From assembly GCA_029310945.1 (NCBI GenBank), contig JARJFC010000044.1, forward strand, positions 1-30,127: DNA of 30,127 nucleotides, read 5' to 3'. The position numbers and the translations under genes were made by a program. The notes beneath the pieces were generated by a model that made no database searches, had not been told where the DNA came from, and worked only from the letters and a program-made list of their open reading frames with translations. This document shows positions 7,630-15,462 of the stretch, piece after piece. The stretch's first letter is position 1; every line of letters begins with the position of its first letter. This DNA comes from Leptospira sp. 96542 (GTDB taxonomy: Bacteria > Spirochaetota > Leptospiria > Leptospirales > Leptospiraceae).

Positions 7630-7995
7630 CTAGGGTTTGGTTTTGTATTTTTGGAGGATTTGGTTTCTTTCGATGTACCGGATACGCCCAAACGCAGTGG
7701 TTTTTCTTTGTAAGGTGGTTAATCCAGGATCGGTCTTCAATTGTAATAGGTAACTCCGATTTTGAATGATGAGTGACTCGAGTTTTAGGATTCCAAACTC
7801 TTCAAATAATGCCCGTAGTTCGGATTCGGTGACACCCTCTTCTGCCGAGAGGATGTATTCACCTTCCTTGAACATAGGCATTTTTTCTTGTACGGTAAAC
7901 ATCTGAGAGTTCGTTTTTGTTTCACCAAACAAGGTGCAACCTATTACCAAACAGGCAAGTAATAGACTGCACCAGAATGCCTTATTGTAAAACAG
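7630..7995 (-). CDS. Small lipoprotein resembling a free-standing subtilase propeptide (I9-like)
   Basis: 121 residues if translation begins at CTG (7993-7995). That codon is the only candidate giving a full lipoprotein signal (FYNKAFWCSLLLACLVIGC, Cys20) and is preceded by GGAG with 6-nt spacing. The frame is closed by TGA at 7999-8001, and the next possible start (TTG at 7950) would lose most of the signal. Mature residues 44-117 align by eye with the propeptide of the protease upstream: EGEYILSAEEGVTESELRAL versus PGEVVIKFKKQIPDTDLLRQ, and GRIRYIERNQILQKY versus PDVEFVEPRYLYYK. Such I9 propeptides fold with and inhibit subtilisins. An anchored inhibitor or chaperone for the adjacent protease is inferred. 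The gene overlaps the protease stop by 14 nt, so the two are translationally coupled. Confidence 0.7.
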   Translation of the reverse strand: MFYNKAFWCSLLLACLVIGCTLFGETKTNSQMFTVQEKMPMFKEGEYILSAEEGVTESELRALFEEFGILKLESLIIQNRSYLLQLKTDPGLTTLQRKTTAFGRIRYIERNQILQKYKTKP

Positions 7996-10027
7996 CGGTC
8001 ACTCCTGTCACTTGTTTTAGGTGTTTGAGAGAGTCATTGGCATTGATTGCTTTTCCATATTTAGTTGTGCCAGTGAGTGCTCCTTCCGTCACACCACCTT
8101 CGATGAGCTTGGTGATCACATCAGAGTAGGTAAAGTTTGGATTGTAGGAGCGAATGAGAGCGGCCACACCTGCTGCATTCGGGCTTGCCATCGAAGTTCC
8201 ATTCAAATTGGCGTACACAGTGTTGGAGGGAGCCCAGGTTGTCATCGAAATCTCTGTGGCAAGAGCTCCTCCGTTGGCTGTTGAGAAATCCGAAAAAAAT
8301 CGGTAACCGACAGAACAGTTAGAAGAACCTATGCATGAAAATAACACAGGTGATTCCGTGCTTATAAATGAATATTCAGCCGAATTCTTTCTACAGAATT
8401 TGTCCATATAGACACCTCGAAGGTCGTCAATTAGAGATATTGTGGTTCCGTTAGGGAATGGATTTCCCGCCGTTGCTGAATGTTTCATCTCTGTATAATC
8501 GAAACATAAATTTGCATCATACCCTTCTCCATCCGAAATTAGGACTTGGTTTAATCTTACACTTGTTGCTGCACTTGAAATTGAGAAATTTTTATACACT
8601 GTTCTATTTGAACCAAGAGGCATGGCCGTCGGATTATTGTAAGGTGGTGTGAAATTCCATCCAATAACAGAACAATCATTTGGTAAATATAACCCAGAGA
8701 GAGTAACCGAATTTCCGTTCGAAAGAAATGAACAAGAATGGTAAGTCCATGGGTTACCTGAAGCACCAATATTTACCCAATCATTTTCATACGTTGTTTG
8801 TGTTTCCGATTGAGTCACTTCTATTCCATAGCCACTGTAAATATTGGTCCCTGGGGCTCCAAAATCCACGGAACGACTTGTGGTCGTAGCATTATTGTCG
8901 TAATTGGAAAAGTTGGCTAAAACATACTTTTGGTCAAGGGCAGCAATACAGATTAGGTTTTCTTTGTCATATTCACAAGGATAGCTATTGTTCCCAGCAG
9001 CACTTAAATTGAGAGTTGAATTCCCAGCTGCAACCACCACCAAAACATCGTTCTGGCGGGCAAATTCGATTGCATCGAGCATTGTTTGGCTAAATTGGGA
9101 ACCCCCCAAACTCATATTGATGACTTTTGCTCCATTTCGCACGGCAAAATTAATTCCATTGGCTATGGTATCATTCGAACCACCACCCAGACCCAAAACA
9201 CGAACCGCCATGATCTTTGCGGATTGGCAAACACCAGAAATACCCTTGTTATTGTTTCCAACGGCACCAATGGTCATCGCAACGTGAGTTCCATGTCCTT
9301 CTTCATCGCGTGGATCATTGTCATTGTTTGCAAAGTCCCACCCATGGTTTGGGCAGCCGGCACCGATCGTCACACCATTTTGGTTCACACACCCACCAGA
9401 CGGACTCCACATATTGCCAACTAGATCTTCATGTGTATAGGTGACACCTGTGTCCAAAACGGCAACAATGGCCTTGTCACCTGTACAACTTGTGGTAACA
9501 TCCCATCCTCCCAAAACGTTCATATCCTTTCCGCTAGTTCCATCGTTACTTGAATTTGCTGTATAACTAGGGTTAGTCACAATTTGTCCATTGTTACGGA
9601 GCCCCCAAAGTTGAGAGAAATCGGTATCATTTGGTGCATCGGCTTGTTTGTAGTACAGATAACGTGGTTCCACAAATTCAACGTCTGGATCTTTGCTGAT
9701 CCTTGCAAGACCTTGTTCCATCGTTTCTGATTCGAATAACTTTGCTGTGGTGAAGTGTCCTTTTGTATTCAAAACTCCTGTAATCTGCCCTAACTTGGAA
9801 GTTTGGCGGAGTAAGTCTGTATCTGGTATTTGTTTTTTGAATTTGATAACCACTTCACCTGGTAGATAAGGAAGTTTTTTTCCTTCCTTTGATTTTTTCC
9901 GAAGGGCTTCGATATCTAAACTAGATTGTTTGGGATTCCACAGTGGTTCCGAAACAAGTATATTTGTGGCAACAAACAGTGTTGCGATGAGTCCAATTTT
10001 TGTGAGTGTTTGTTTTCTAATATTCAT
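7982..10027 (-). CDS. Secreted subtilisin-like serine protease (S8 family)
   Basis: 681 residues with an N-terminal export signal (~1-26). Residues ~54-127 form an I9-type propeptide (LPGEVVIKFKK to VEFVEPRYLYY). The catalytic domain follows, with Asp192 (VAVLDTGVTYTHEDL), His245 (DEEGHGTHVA), the oxyanion Asn336 (VVVAAGNS) and Ser612 (NGTSMASPNAAGVAAL). Between the APG motif (391-393) and the catalytic Ser there are ~200 residues where typical subtilisins have about 20. This insertion contains several Cys and is rich in aromatic residues and Asn, so it looks like a separate beta-rich module. The protease acts outside the cytoplasm; its substrates are unknown. Gene order with the anchor-D-like lipoprotein (14 nt upstream) and the propeptide-like lipoprotein (overlapping) suggests one secretion/proteolysis unit. 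Confidence 0.93.
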   Translation of the reverse strand: MNIRKQTLTKIGLIATLFVATNILVSEPLWNPKQSSLDIEALRKKSKEGKKLPYLPGEVVIKFKKQIPDTDLLRQTSKLGQITGVLNTKGHFTTAKLFESETMEQGLARISKDPDVEFVEPRYLYYKQADAPNDTDFSQLWGLRNNGQIVTNPSYTANSSNDGTSGKDMNVLGGWDVTTSCTGDKAIVAVLDTGVTYTHEDLVGNMWSPSGGCVNQNGVTIGAGCPNHGWDFANNDNDPRDEEGHGTHVAMTIGAVGNNNKGISGVCQSAKIMAVRVLGLGGGSNDTIANGINFAVRNGAKVINMSLGGSQFSQTMLDAIEFARQNDVLVVVAAGNSTLNLSAAGNNSYPCEYDKENLICIAALDQKYVLANFSNYDNNATTTSRSVDFGAPGTNIYSGYGIEVTQSETQTTYENDWVNIGASGNPWTYHSCSFLSNGNSVTLSGLYLPNDCSVIGWNFTPPYNNPTAMPLGSNRTVYKNFSISSAATSVRLNQVLISDGEGYDANLCFDYTEMKHSATAGNPFPNGTTISLIDDLRGVYMDKFCRKNSAEYSFISTESPVLFSCIGSSNCSVGYRFFSDFSTANGGALATEISMTTWAPSNTVYANLNGTSMASPNAAGVAALIRSYNPNFTYSDVITKLIEGGVTEGALTGTTKYGKAINANDSLKHLKQVTGVTAVLQ

Positions 10028-10041
10028 ATTGATTACCTATC

Positions 10042-11559
10042 TTAAGTACTTGGAACCGAAACAACTGATGACTGCGATGATGGTGTTCCACCTGCCGTAT
10101 TGAACTTGCCGTAGGAATACACTTTAAAATACCAATTTCCAAAATTTGGAACAGAAATGACTTTAGAATTCGGTGTTGTCCCTCCCGCATTGGGCACGTC
10201 TGCACAATATACACTTGTTCCATTGTGTACGGCCGTAAACCCTGAGCCTTGGCTATAACAAACCTTATACCCGCCATCGGTATCATTGGCGGCCTTTTCA
10301 CTTGTGGCAGTCCAACTCACCAAAACTTCGGCTCCTGTTTTGCCAGTGCCCGAAACATTGATGTCTGCTTGGGACGCCGCACCATTATTTCCATTGGAAG
10401 TTGCAACGCGAACAACGGCTGTTTTTGAGCCGGTTGCTACCGGATCGAAACGTATGGTAAAAGTTCCGGAAGCGCCGGCAGCGAGAGTTGCCCCTCCGCT
10501 AAAGGCACTGACAGTGAATTGCGCAGCATCTCCACTTGGTTTTGTTATGGTGATACCAGTCATTGTCGCAGTACCAGTGTTATTGATTGTGACCGTTTTC
10601 GTTGCGGAACTCAATGTGGGCCAAATGACACCAAAAGTAGGAATCGTTCCACCTGCTGTCAGATTGTTAGAATCGTGCGAAATGGCAATGGTCGGAACTG
10701 GTTTCGGTGTTCCTGTTCCTGTGACCGTAAAGACAAAACTCATGGATGTATTGTATGCAATCGTAATATTAGAAGACTTTGACCCTGTTGATGCTGGTGC
10801 AAATTGGATATTGAATGTTTTACTCGTATTGGCAGCAATAGTGCCTGAAAAACCAGCAAGGTTCAAAACAAATTGTGGATCCGTTGAAATGACACTCGGA
10901 TTGTCCAATATCGCATCGGCACTTCCATTGTTTTTCACTGTAAAAGTGACAGCTCCACCTGTTGAATCCACCTCGACAGAACCCATAGCATGACTCCCGT
11001 TGGCAGAAACCTGTGTGGCAGCCACGGAAACAGCAATTTTTGGAGCGGCTGCCCCTCCTTCTCCTTTTAGGTTCATTTGGAATGCCGAAACAGCTGCATC
11101 ACTCGATTCGATTTTGATGGATGCTATTTTTTCTCCAATACTTGTGGGTTTGAAATTGATCGTAAAACTAGTCGATTGGCCTGGCGCCAAACCTGAACTA
11201 GATGGCTGAGAGATTGTAAATTGGTTCTCGTTTGTCCCAGATAACGCTACAATGTTGGGCGAACCAGGGAGTGTGATCGTAACATTGCCTGAGTTCTTGA
11301 TTGTGACAGTTCCTGTTTTACCATCCGAGGTGTTTATGGGTTCAGAGCCTATATCAAGAGTGGAACCACTCTCACGAGTGACACCTTCGTACAAAATTTC
11401 GAGTTTAGGGGCAGGGACATCGGCAGCACTTCCACCACCGCCCAAACCCACAAGGGCGAGTAAACCTTCGCCACCTCCGCCTCCTCCCCCGCCAACGCAA
11501 GATAAAACAAAAATCAATGAAAAAAGAGTGATTATCCGTATAACAGAGTGAAGCTTCAT
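10042..11559 (-). CDS. Lipoprotein with tandem choice-of-anchor-D/ASH-like Ig repeats and FnIII-like end
   Basis: 505 residues from the ATG at 11559 (a GTG at 11565 would add two). The signal peptide ends FVLSC (Cys21), directly followed by an unbroken Gly run and a second Gly-rich linker. Residues ~50-400 hold about three ASH/Hydin-like (choice-of-anchor D) beta-sandwich repeats of ~110 residues. Each has TVTIKNSGNVTITLPG- or TVTINNTGTATMTGI-type strands and a GQSTSFTINFKPTSIGEK-type motif. The last ~95 residues (VLVSWTATSEKAANDTDGGY onward) look fibronectin-III-like. Such lipoproteins are surface or periplasmic binding proteins. As first gene of the cluster, 14 nt before the protease, it may tether the protease or be its substrate (inference). 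The coding DNA is noticeably more GC-rich than the recCBD genes. Confidence 0.85.
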   Translation of the reverse strand: MKLHSVIRIITLFSLIFVLSCVGGGGGGGGEGLLALVGLGGGGSAADVPAPKLEILYEGVTRESGSTLDIGSEPINTSDGKTGTVTIKNSGNVTITLPGSPNIVALSGTNENQFTISQPSSSGLAPGQSTSFTINFKPTSIGEKIASIKIESSDAAVSAFQMNLKGEGGAAAPKIAVSVAATQVSANGSHAMGSVEVDSTGGAVTFTVKNNGSADAILDNPSVISTDPQFVLNLAGFSGTIAANTSKTFNIQFAPASTGSKSSNITIAYNTSMSFVFTVTGTGTPKPVPTIAISHDSNNLTAGGTIPTFGVIWPTLSSATKTVTINNTGTATMTGITITKPSGDAAQFTVSAFSGGATLAAGASGTFTIRFDPVATGSKTAVVRVATSNGNNGAASQADINVSGTGKTGAEVLVSWTATSEKAANDTDGGYKVCYSQGSGFTAVHNGTSVYCADVPNAGGTTPNSKVISVPNFGNWYFKVYSYGKFNTAGGTPSSQSSVVSVPST

Positions 11560-11641
11560 ATCCACCTAACCTATTTGCTTGGGTCAGAATCTGATATGTT
11601 AAAAATTTTGGCAACTAGTCCTAAAAAACTCGTACTCTGAC

Positions 11642-11694
11642 TTGAACGTTCCCAACGTTATTTTGACGATTTTTGAACGTTCCGAACGTTATTT
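11642..11694. promoter_or_regulatory. Tandem AACGTT operator-like repeats
   Basis: Two 22-nt copies (11642-11663 and 11673-11694) differ at one base and begin 31 nt apart, about three helical turns. Each holds two AACGTT hexamers separated by CCC or CCG, preceded by TTG and followed by ATTT. Because AACGTT is self-complementary, each copy is also an inverted repeat, as expected of a dimer-binding site. They lie 83-135 nt upstream of the ATG of the minus-strand lipoprotein-protease cluster and end 11 nt beyond the stop codon of the small gene at 11706-11975. Control of the cluster's promoter is inferred; the regulator is unknown. Confidence 0.6.
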
Positions 11695-11705
11695 CGAAAT
11701 TTTTT

Positions 11706-11975
11706 TTATTTTTTACCACAAACATCTGTCTTCATAGCTTCACAAACATACAAACCAGTGAGTCTTGTCGCATCACAAATGGTTTTTGCCTGTGCTTTTG
11801 TTTCTACGGAACCACCTTGTGATGCCGCTTGTTCTGAACATAGGTTATAAGATTGGTAAACAGTGAGTGAACACAAAAGATAATTTTTTTCAGCAGATTC
11901 ACATTTTTTATAATATTTTGATTCATCGATGCAATAAAATGAAAATAAACAAATTGAAAAGATCAGTGCACGCAT
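11706..11975 (-). CDS. Small Cys-rich exported (lipo)protein, unknown function
   Basis: 89 residues. A short hydrophobic N-terminus (MRALIFSICLFSFYC) gives a possible lipobox with Cys15, although Tyr at -1 is unusual. The remainder has six further Cys (25, 35, 46, 67, 78 and 86), spaced 9-21 residues apart, suggesting a disulphide-stabilised helical domain in the periplasm or on the surface. No family is recognised. Ribosome-site sequence before the ATG is weak. It is transcribed divergently from recC across a 151-nt gap and is followed by the AACGTT repeats, so it is probably its own transcription unit. Confidence 0.6.
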   Translation of the reverse strand: MRALIFSICLFSFYCIDESKYYKKCESAEKNYLLCSLTVYQSYNLCSEQAASQGGSVETKAQAKTICDATRLTGLYVCEAMKTDVCGKK

Positions 11976-12126
11976 ATAGAAAATTTTCTGAATTGCTTGG
12001 GTGATGGCAATACTTTCTTCATTTTATTGGTAATTTTAGCCAGATTTTCATTTGCTTCCTTGTGGACTAAAAAGAATTCGATCATTATCTTTGTTCTGGA
12101 AGCTATTGGGAAGTAGGAGAATTTTT

Positions 12127-15100
12127 GTGGCAATTGTTTACCATTCAAGTTTGAATTTGTTAGAATTAACAAAAGTACTATCCGAAAACCTACAAAAGGA
12201 TCAAATTCAAAATCCATTAAAAAGTCCGAAGGTGGTTGTTCCCAATTTAAATCTAATTCCTTGGTTACGATTAAACATTCCAAAACTTTCTAAGGAAAAA
12301 ATATCAGCAAATATTAGTTATACGTTCCTAGAAAAATCCATTCTGGATTTAGTGTTTGAAAACAAAAAAATCCCCAAACACCAAAGAAATCATCTTGTAA
12401 TGGGGTTACTTGAGGTGGAAGAAAGAATCTTCGCTTACTTATATGCCAATAGAAACAGAGGTTTAAAAGAATTCGAAAATTTATCCAATTATATCAAATT
12501 ACTACCGAGGTTGTATTCGCTTTCTCGAAAACTAGCAAAATACTTTAAAGATTATGAATTGAACCGATCAGGCTGGATCGTGTCTTGGGCAAAGGAAATC
12601 GGAATCGAAAATTTCGAAACATTCAACCAAACAGCTATCCCGAAAGATTTAGAATCAGATTTGTATTATCAATTTGAAAAAAAAATCTTTCAAGATGTAG
12701 TTTTAAAATCCAATGCAGACAAATTGTTTTTGAAAATACTATCGAAAGCTTCCACGGAAACTCTGGTAGGAAACATCCATCTTTTTTGTTTGTCAAATTT
12801 ATCTGGAACCTATGTTGAGTTCTTTAAAAAAATTACAGAAAATAATCAAAACTTAAATATCCATCTTTACCAATATTTTTCTAACATCGAAACTAATGAA
12901 ATTGCTGGAAAAGAAATCTCCGACACTTCCAGAATCAGTAATTTTGCCAAACCACAATTATATTTGAATGGAGAGTTTTCAAAATATACCAAAACAAAAA
13001 CGAATTTTGAAGTCACAACACAAAACTACATTATTGAATTAAAAAAAAGATTACTTGGTACCGGATCGAAAATTCCATACGACCCAACCGACAACACAGT
13101 TAGATTTTGGAATGCACCTTCCGTTTACCGCGAAGTGGAACAAGTTGCTTACGATATCATGGATCGAATCTGGAAAAGCAACGGAAGTTTACATTTACTT
13201 GATTTTTCAGTATTGTTCCCAAATATTTCCGAATACAGACCAGCAGTAGAATGGGTGTTTGATGGAGGTGTGTATATCGCTAAATCTCCAAACGAATTGC
13301 CTGTTTTACAATCAATCCCTTACGCACTAACAGATGTAATGGCGAAAGACAGTTCTCTTGTATACCGTGCGATCAAAATATTCTTTAAATTTCTAAGTAC
13401 TGGGCAAATCAACAGAAACGACATTTTAGAGATTTTGCGAAATCCAGTTTTAATACCTGAACCATTCGAAGAGGATATCGACCAAACATTAGATCAGTTA
13501 GGTGTTTTAGGAGACGGATCTGAATTTACAAATGACCCATACACAATGGAAGAAGCTCTGAAAAGACTTGCTCTTTCCTTATATTTGAATGAAGAAACGA
13601 GTTGGGATGAATTGAATGCAGTTCCGATTCCCTCAGGTAGTGAAAATTTCAGATTAGAGCTACTTGTTTATTGGGCTAATTTCAAACAGTTTTTAAATGA
13701 CTTACAGCAAATCCCAAAAATCAAAGACTTAAATTTACGTTCAGAACAATTTCAACGTTTATTCACAAATATATTTCATTTTGATGAAGAATTCTATAGA
13801 GAAGAGCGCATGTTTGGTGATTGGCTGAAAGATATCCAGACCTGGGTAAAATCAGATGTATCGGAGAATGATTATTTCCCCCTACTCAATTTAGCAACAG
13901 ATTCACTATTTTCAGAACAAACAGAAATTTTTGGTAATTACTTAACTTCTGGAGTTACTGTTTCACTTTTACAGCCAATGCGTCCGATTCCTTACAAACA
14001 TATTTATATTTTAGGTCTTGGCGAAGGGAAATTTCCAGGAAGTTTAGATAGGTCGCCGATAAACTTACGGAGGCTAGGTGAATATAGCTGGGATGTAAAC
14101 AAAAAAGAAATCCAAGAATCTCTACTTTGGGAAACAATATTCTCTGCTAGTGAAAGTATAACATTTAGTTATGTAGGTAAAAATACAAAAGAAGATAAAG
14201 ATTTTGAGCCCTCTTCATCGGTTTCAGAAATTATGAATTCCTTCGAAAATGTAAATGTTTTTGAAATACCACTTCATAACCACAGCAAAGCTTATGAATC
14301 TAACTCTCTTCCATCGTTTGCCTTTGAGCGAAATTTATTTTGGAATTCAGATACAAAACTTCCCTCTCCCAACTTTTCAGATCCAAATTTATACCGCAAA
14401 ATGGAAACCCAAAATGACAATAAGAAAAGATACAATTTAGCAGAACTAACAAAATATGTAAAAGACCCTCTCACCTATTATTTGGAAAAAAATTTCCAAA
14501 TGTATCATTTGAATGAAGATTTTGAAGATCAAACAGAAGAACATTTTTCATTGTCAGCTTTAGAAAGGTATTTTATACGAAGTCAATTTATCAAATTATT
14601 TACAGAATCTTTGAGCCAATCCAGTTTACAACTTTGGAATTATAAAAATATTGAATTACAAATCGATAACATCATAAAAAAGGAAATGTCAAAAGCATTA
14701 TTCCCAACAGGTGCCTTTGCTTTGTTAGAAAAAAATCACCTCATTGAAGAAATGATGGAACTAATTTCCTTTTTTAATGACTGGGATCAAAAATATTTTC
14801 AAACTAAATCAACAATAAATTTCTATGATTATCTATGCGTTGGAAAATCTGGATTAAAATCTAGTTTGCAACTGGATCCACTTGTACTGGGCAGCGGGAA
14901 AGAAATATTTTTAGAAATTGAAAACGTATTAGAAGCGGATGGTTTATTTTATTGGGTTTATAATTCAAGGATCATCCAAAAACCAGTTGTTTATAGCAGT
15001 GATTACCATTATTCAGATTATTTGGGTGGAATGGTGCAGCCGTATTTAGCATCCCAAATAATGAGCGAACTTGGCAAAAAATTGATCATTTTGCCCGTCA

Positions 15101-15462
15101 ATGCTAAATCGGGTAATAAAAAGATAAGCTCACGATTAGAAATCATTCCAAAACATAACGCACATTACATTGAAACTATACTTACCAGCATAAACTCTCC
15201 TTTGCATGTTGAACGAAAGATTTTTTTGAATTTTATTTTAAATCATTCGAACAAAGAAACGATTTTGTCAGAAGAATATATTTTATCCTTAAAACCCAAA
15301 TGGCAAAATTACATTGATGAAAATGAAAAAGATATTTTAGGTTTTCATCCGAAACTTCTAAAAATTTCCCCCCATATTTTGAATTTTGTAAAAAACATGG
15401 ATTTTGATTTTGCAGTTGCATTGTATTTACCTATGATTTTGGAGCCTAAGTTTTATGATTAA
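12127..15462 (+). CDS. recC: RecBCD exonuclease subunit RecC
   Basis: 1111 residues from the GTG at 12127, close to the ~1120 of E. coli RecC. This start is favoured by AGGAG (12115-12119) with 7-nt spacing, and by the product opening VAIVYHSSLNLLELTKVLSE as RecC proteins do; an upstream ATG at 12052 would add 25 unlikely residues. RecC is an inactivated helicase-like subunit that recognises Chi and splits the duplex. Visible family features include VVVPNLNLIPWLRLNIPKLS near the N-terminus, VRFWNAPSVYREVEQVAYDI (about residues 325-350), LLQPMRPIPYKHIYILGLGE and GKFPGSLDRSP (about 620-650). Subunit identity also rests on the overlapping recB and recD genes. The DNA is markedly AT-rich. Confidence 0.93.
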   Translation: MAIVYHSSLNLLELTKVLSENLQKDQIQNPLKSPKVVVPNLNLIPWLRLNIPKLSKEKISANISYTFLEKSILDLVFENKKIPKHQRNHLVMGLLEVEERIFAYLYANRNRGLKEFENLSNYIKLLPRLYSLSRKLAKYFKDYELNRSGWIVSWAKEIGIENFETFNQTAIPKDLESDLYYQFEKKIFQDVVLKSNADKLFLKILSKASTETLVGNIHLFCLSNLSGTYVEFFKKITENNQNLNIHLYQYFSNIETNEIAGKEISDTSRISNFAKPQLYLNGEFSKYTKTKTNFEVTTQNYIIELKKRLLGTGSKIPYDPTDNTVRFWNAPSVYREVEQVAYDIMDRIWKSNGSLHLLDFSVLFPNISEYRPAVEWVFDGGVYIAKSPNELPVLQSIPYALTDVMAKDSSLVYRAIKIFFKFLSTGQINRNDILEILRNPVLIPEPFEEDIDQTLDQLGVLGDGSEFTNDPYTMEEALKRLALSLYLNEETSWDELNAVPIPSGSENFRLELLVYWANFKQFLNDLQQIPKIKDLNLRSEQFQRLFTNIFHFDEEFYREERMFGDWLKDIQTWVKSDVSENDYFPLLNLATDSLFSEQTEIFGNYLTSGVTVSLLQPMRPIPYKHIYILGLGEGKFPGSLDRSPINLRRLGEYSWDVNKKEIQESLLWETIFSASESITFSYVGKNTKEDKDFEPSSSVSEIMNSFENVNVFEIPLHNHSKAYESNSLPSFAFERNLFWNSDTKLPSPNFSDPNLYRKMETQNDNKKRYNLAELTKYVKDPLTYYLEKNFQMYHLNEDFEDQTEEHFSLSALERYFIRSQFIKLFTESLSQSSLQLWNYKNIELQIDNIIKKEMSKALFPTGAFALLEKNHLIEEMMELISFFNDWDQKYFQTKSTINFYDYLCVGKSGLKSSLQLDPLVLGSGKEIFLEIENVLEADGLFYWVYNSRIIQKPVVYSSDYHYSDYLGGMVQPYLASQIMSELGKKLIILPVNAKSGNKKISSRLEIIPKHNAHYIETILTSINSPLHVERKIFLNFILNHSNKETILSEEYILSLKPKWQNYIDENEKDILGFHPKLLKISPHILNFVKNMDFDFAVALYLPMILEPKFYD

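Noticed and set aside
10286..10993. 235-codon open frame on the plus strand, Val/Ala/Pro-rich
   Set aside because: It is antisense to the repeat lipoprotein, whose Gly/Thr/Asn/Val-rich codons produce long stop-free antisense frames.
11487..11502. Run of glycines right after the lipobox Cys in the anchor-D-like lipoprotein, considered as a phase-variable repeat
   Set aside because: The codons are a mix of GGN forms (GGC/GGG/GGA), so there is no uniform tract likely to slip; Gly-rich linkers after lipoboxes are ordinary.
11963..12283. 106-codon open frame on the minus strand overlapping both the small lipoprotein and recC
   Set aside because: It overlaps the recC start antisense and has no signal, domain or ribosome site; the divergent 151-nt gap is better read as promoter DNA.
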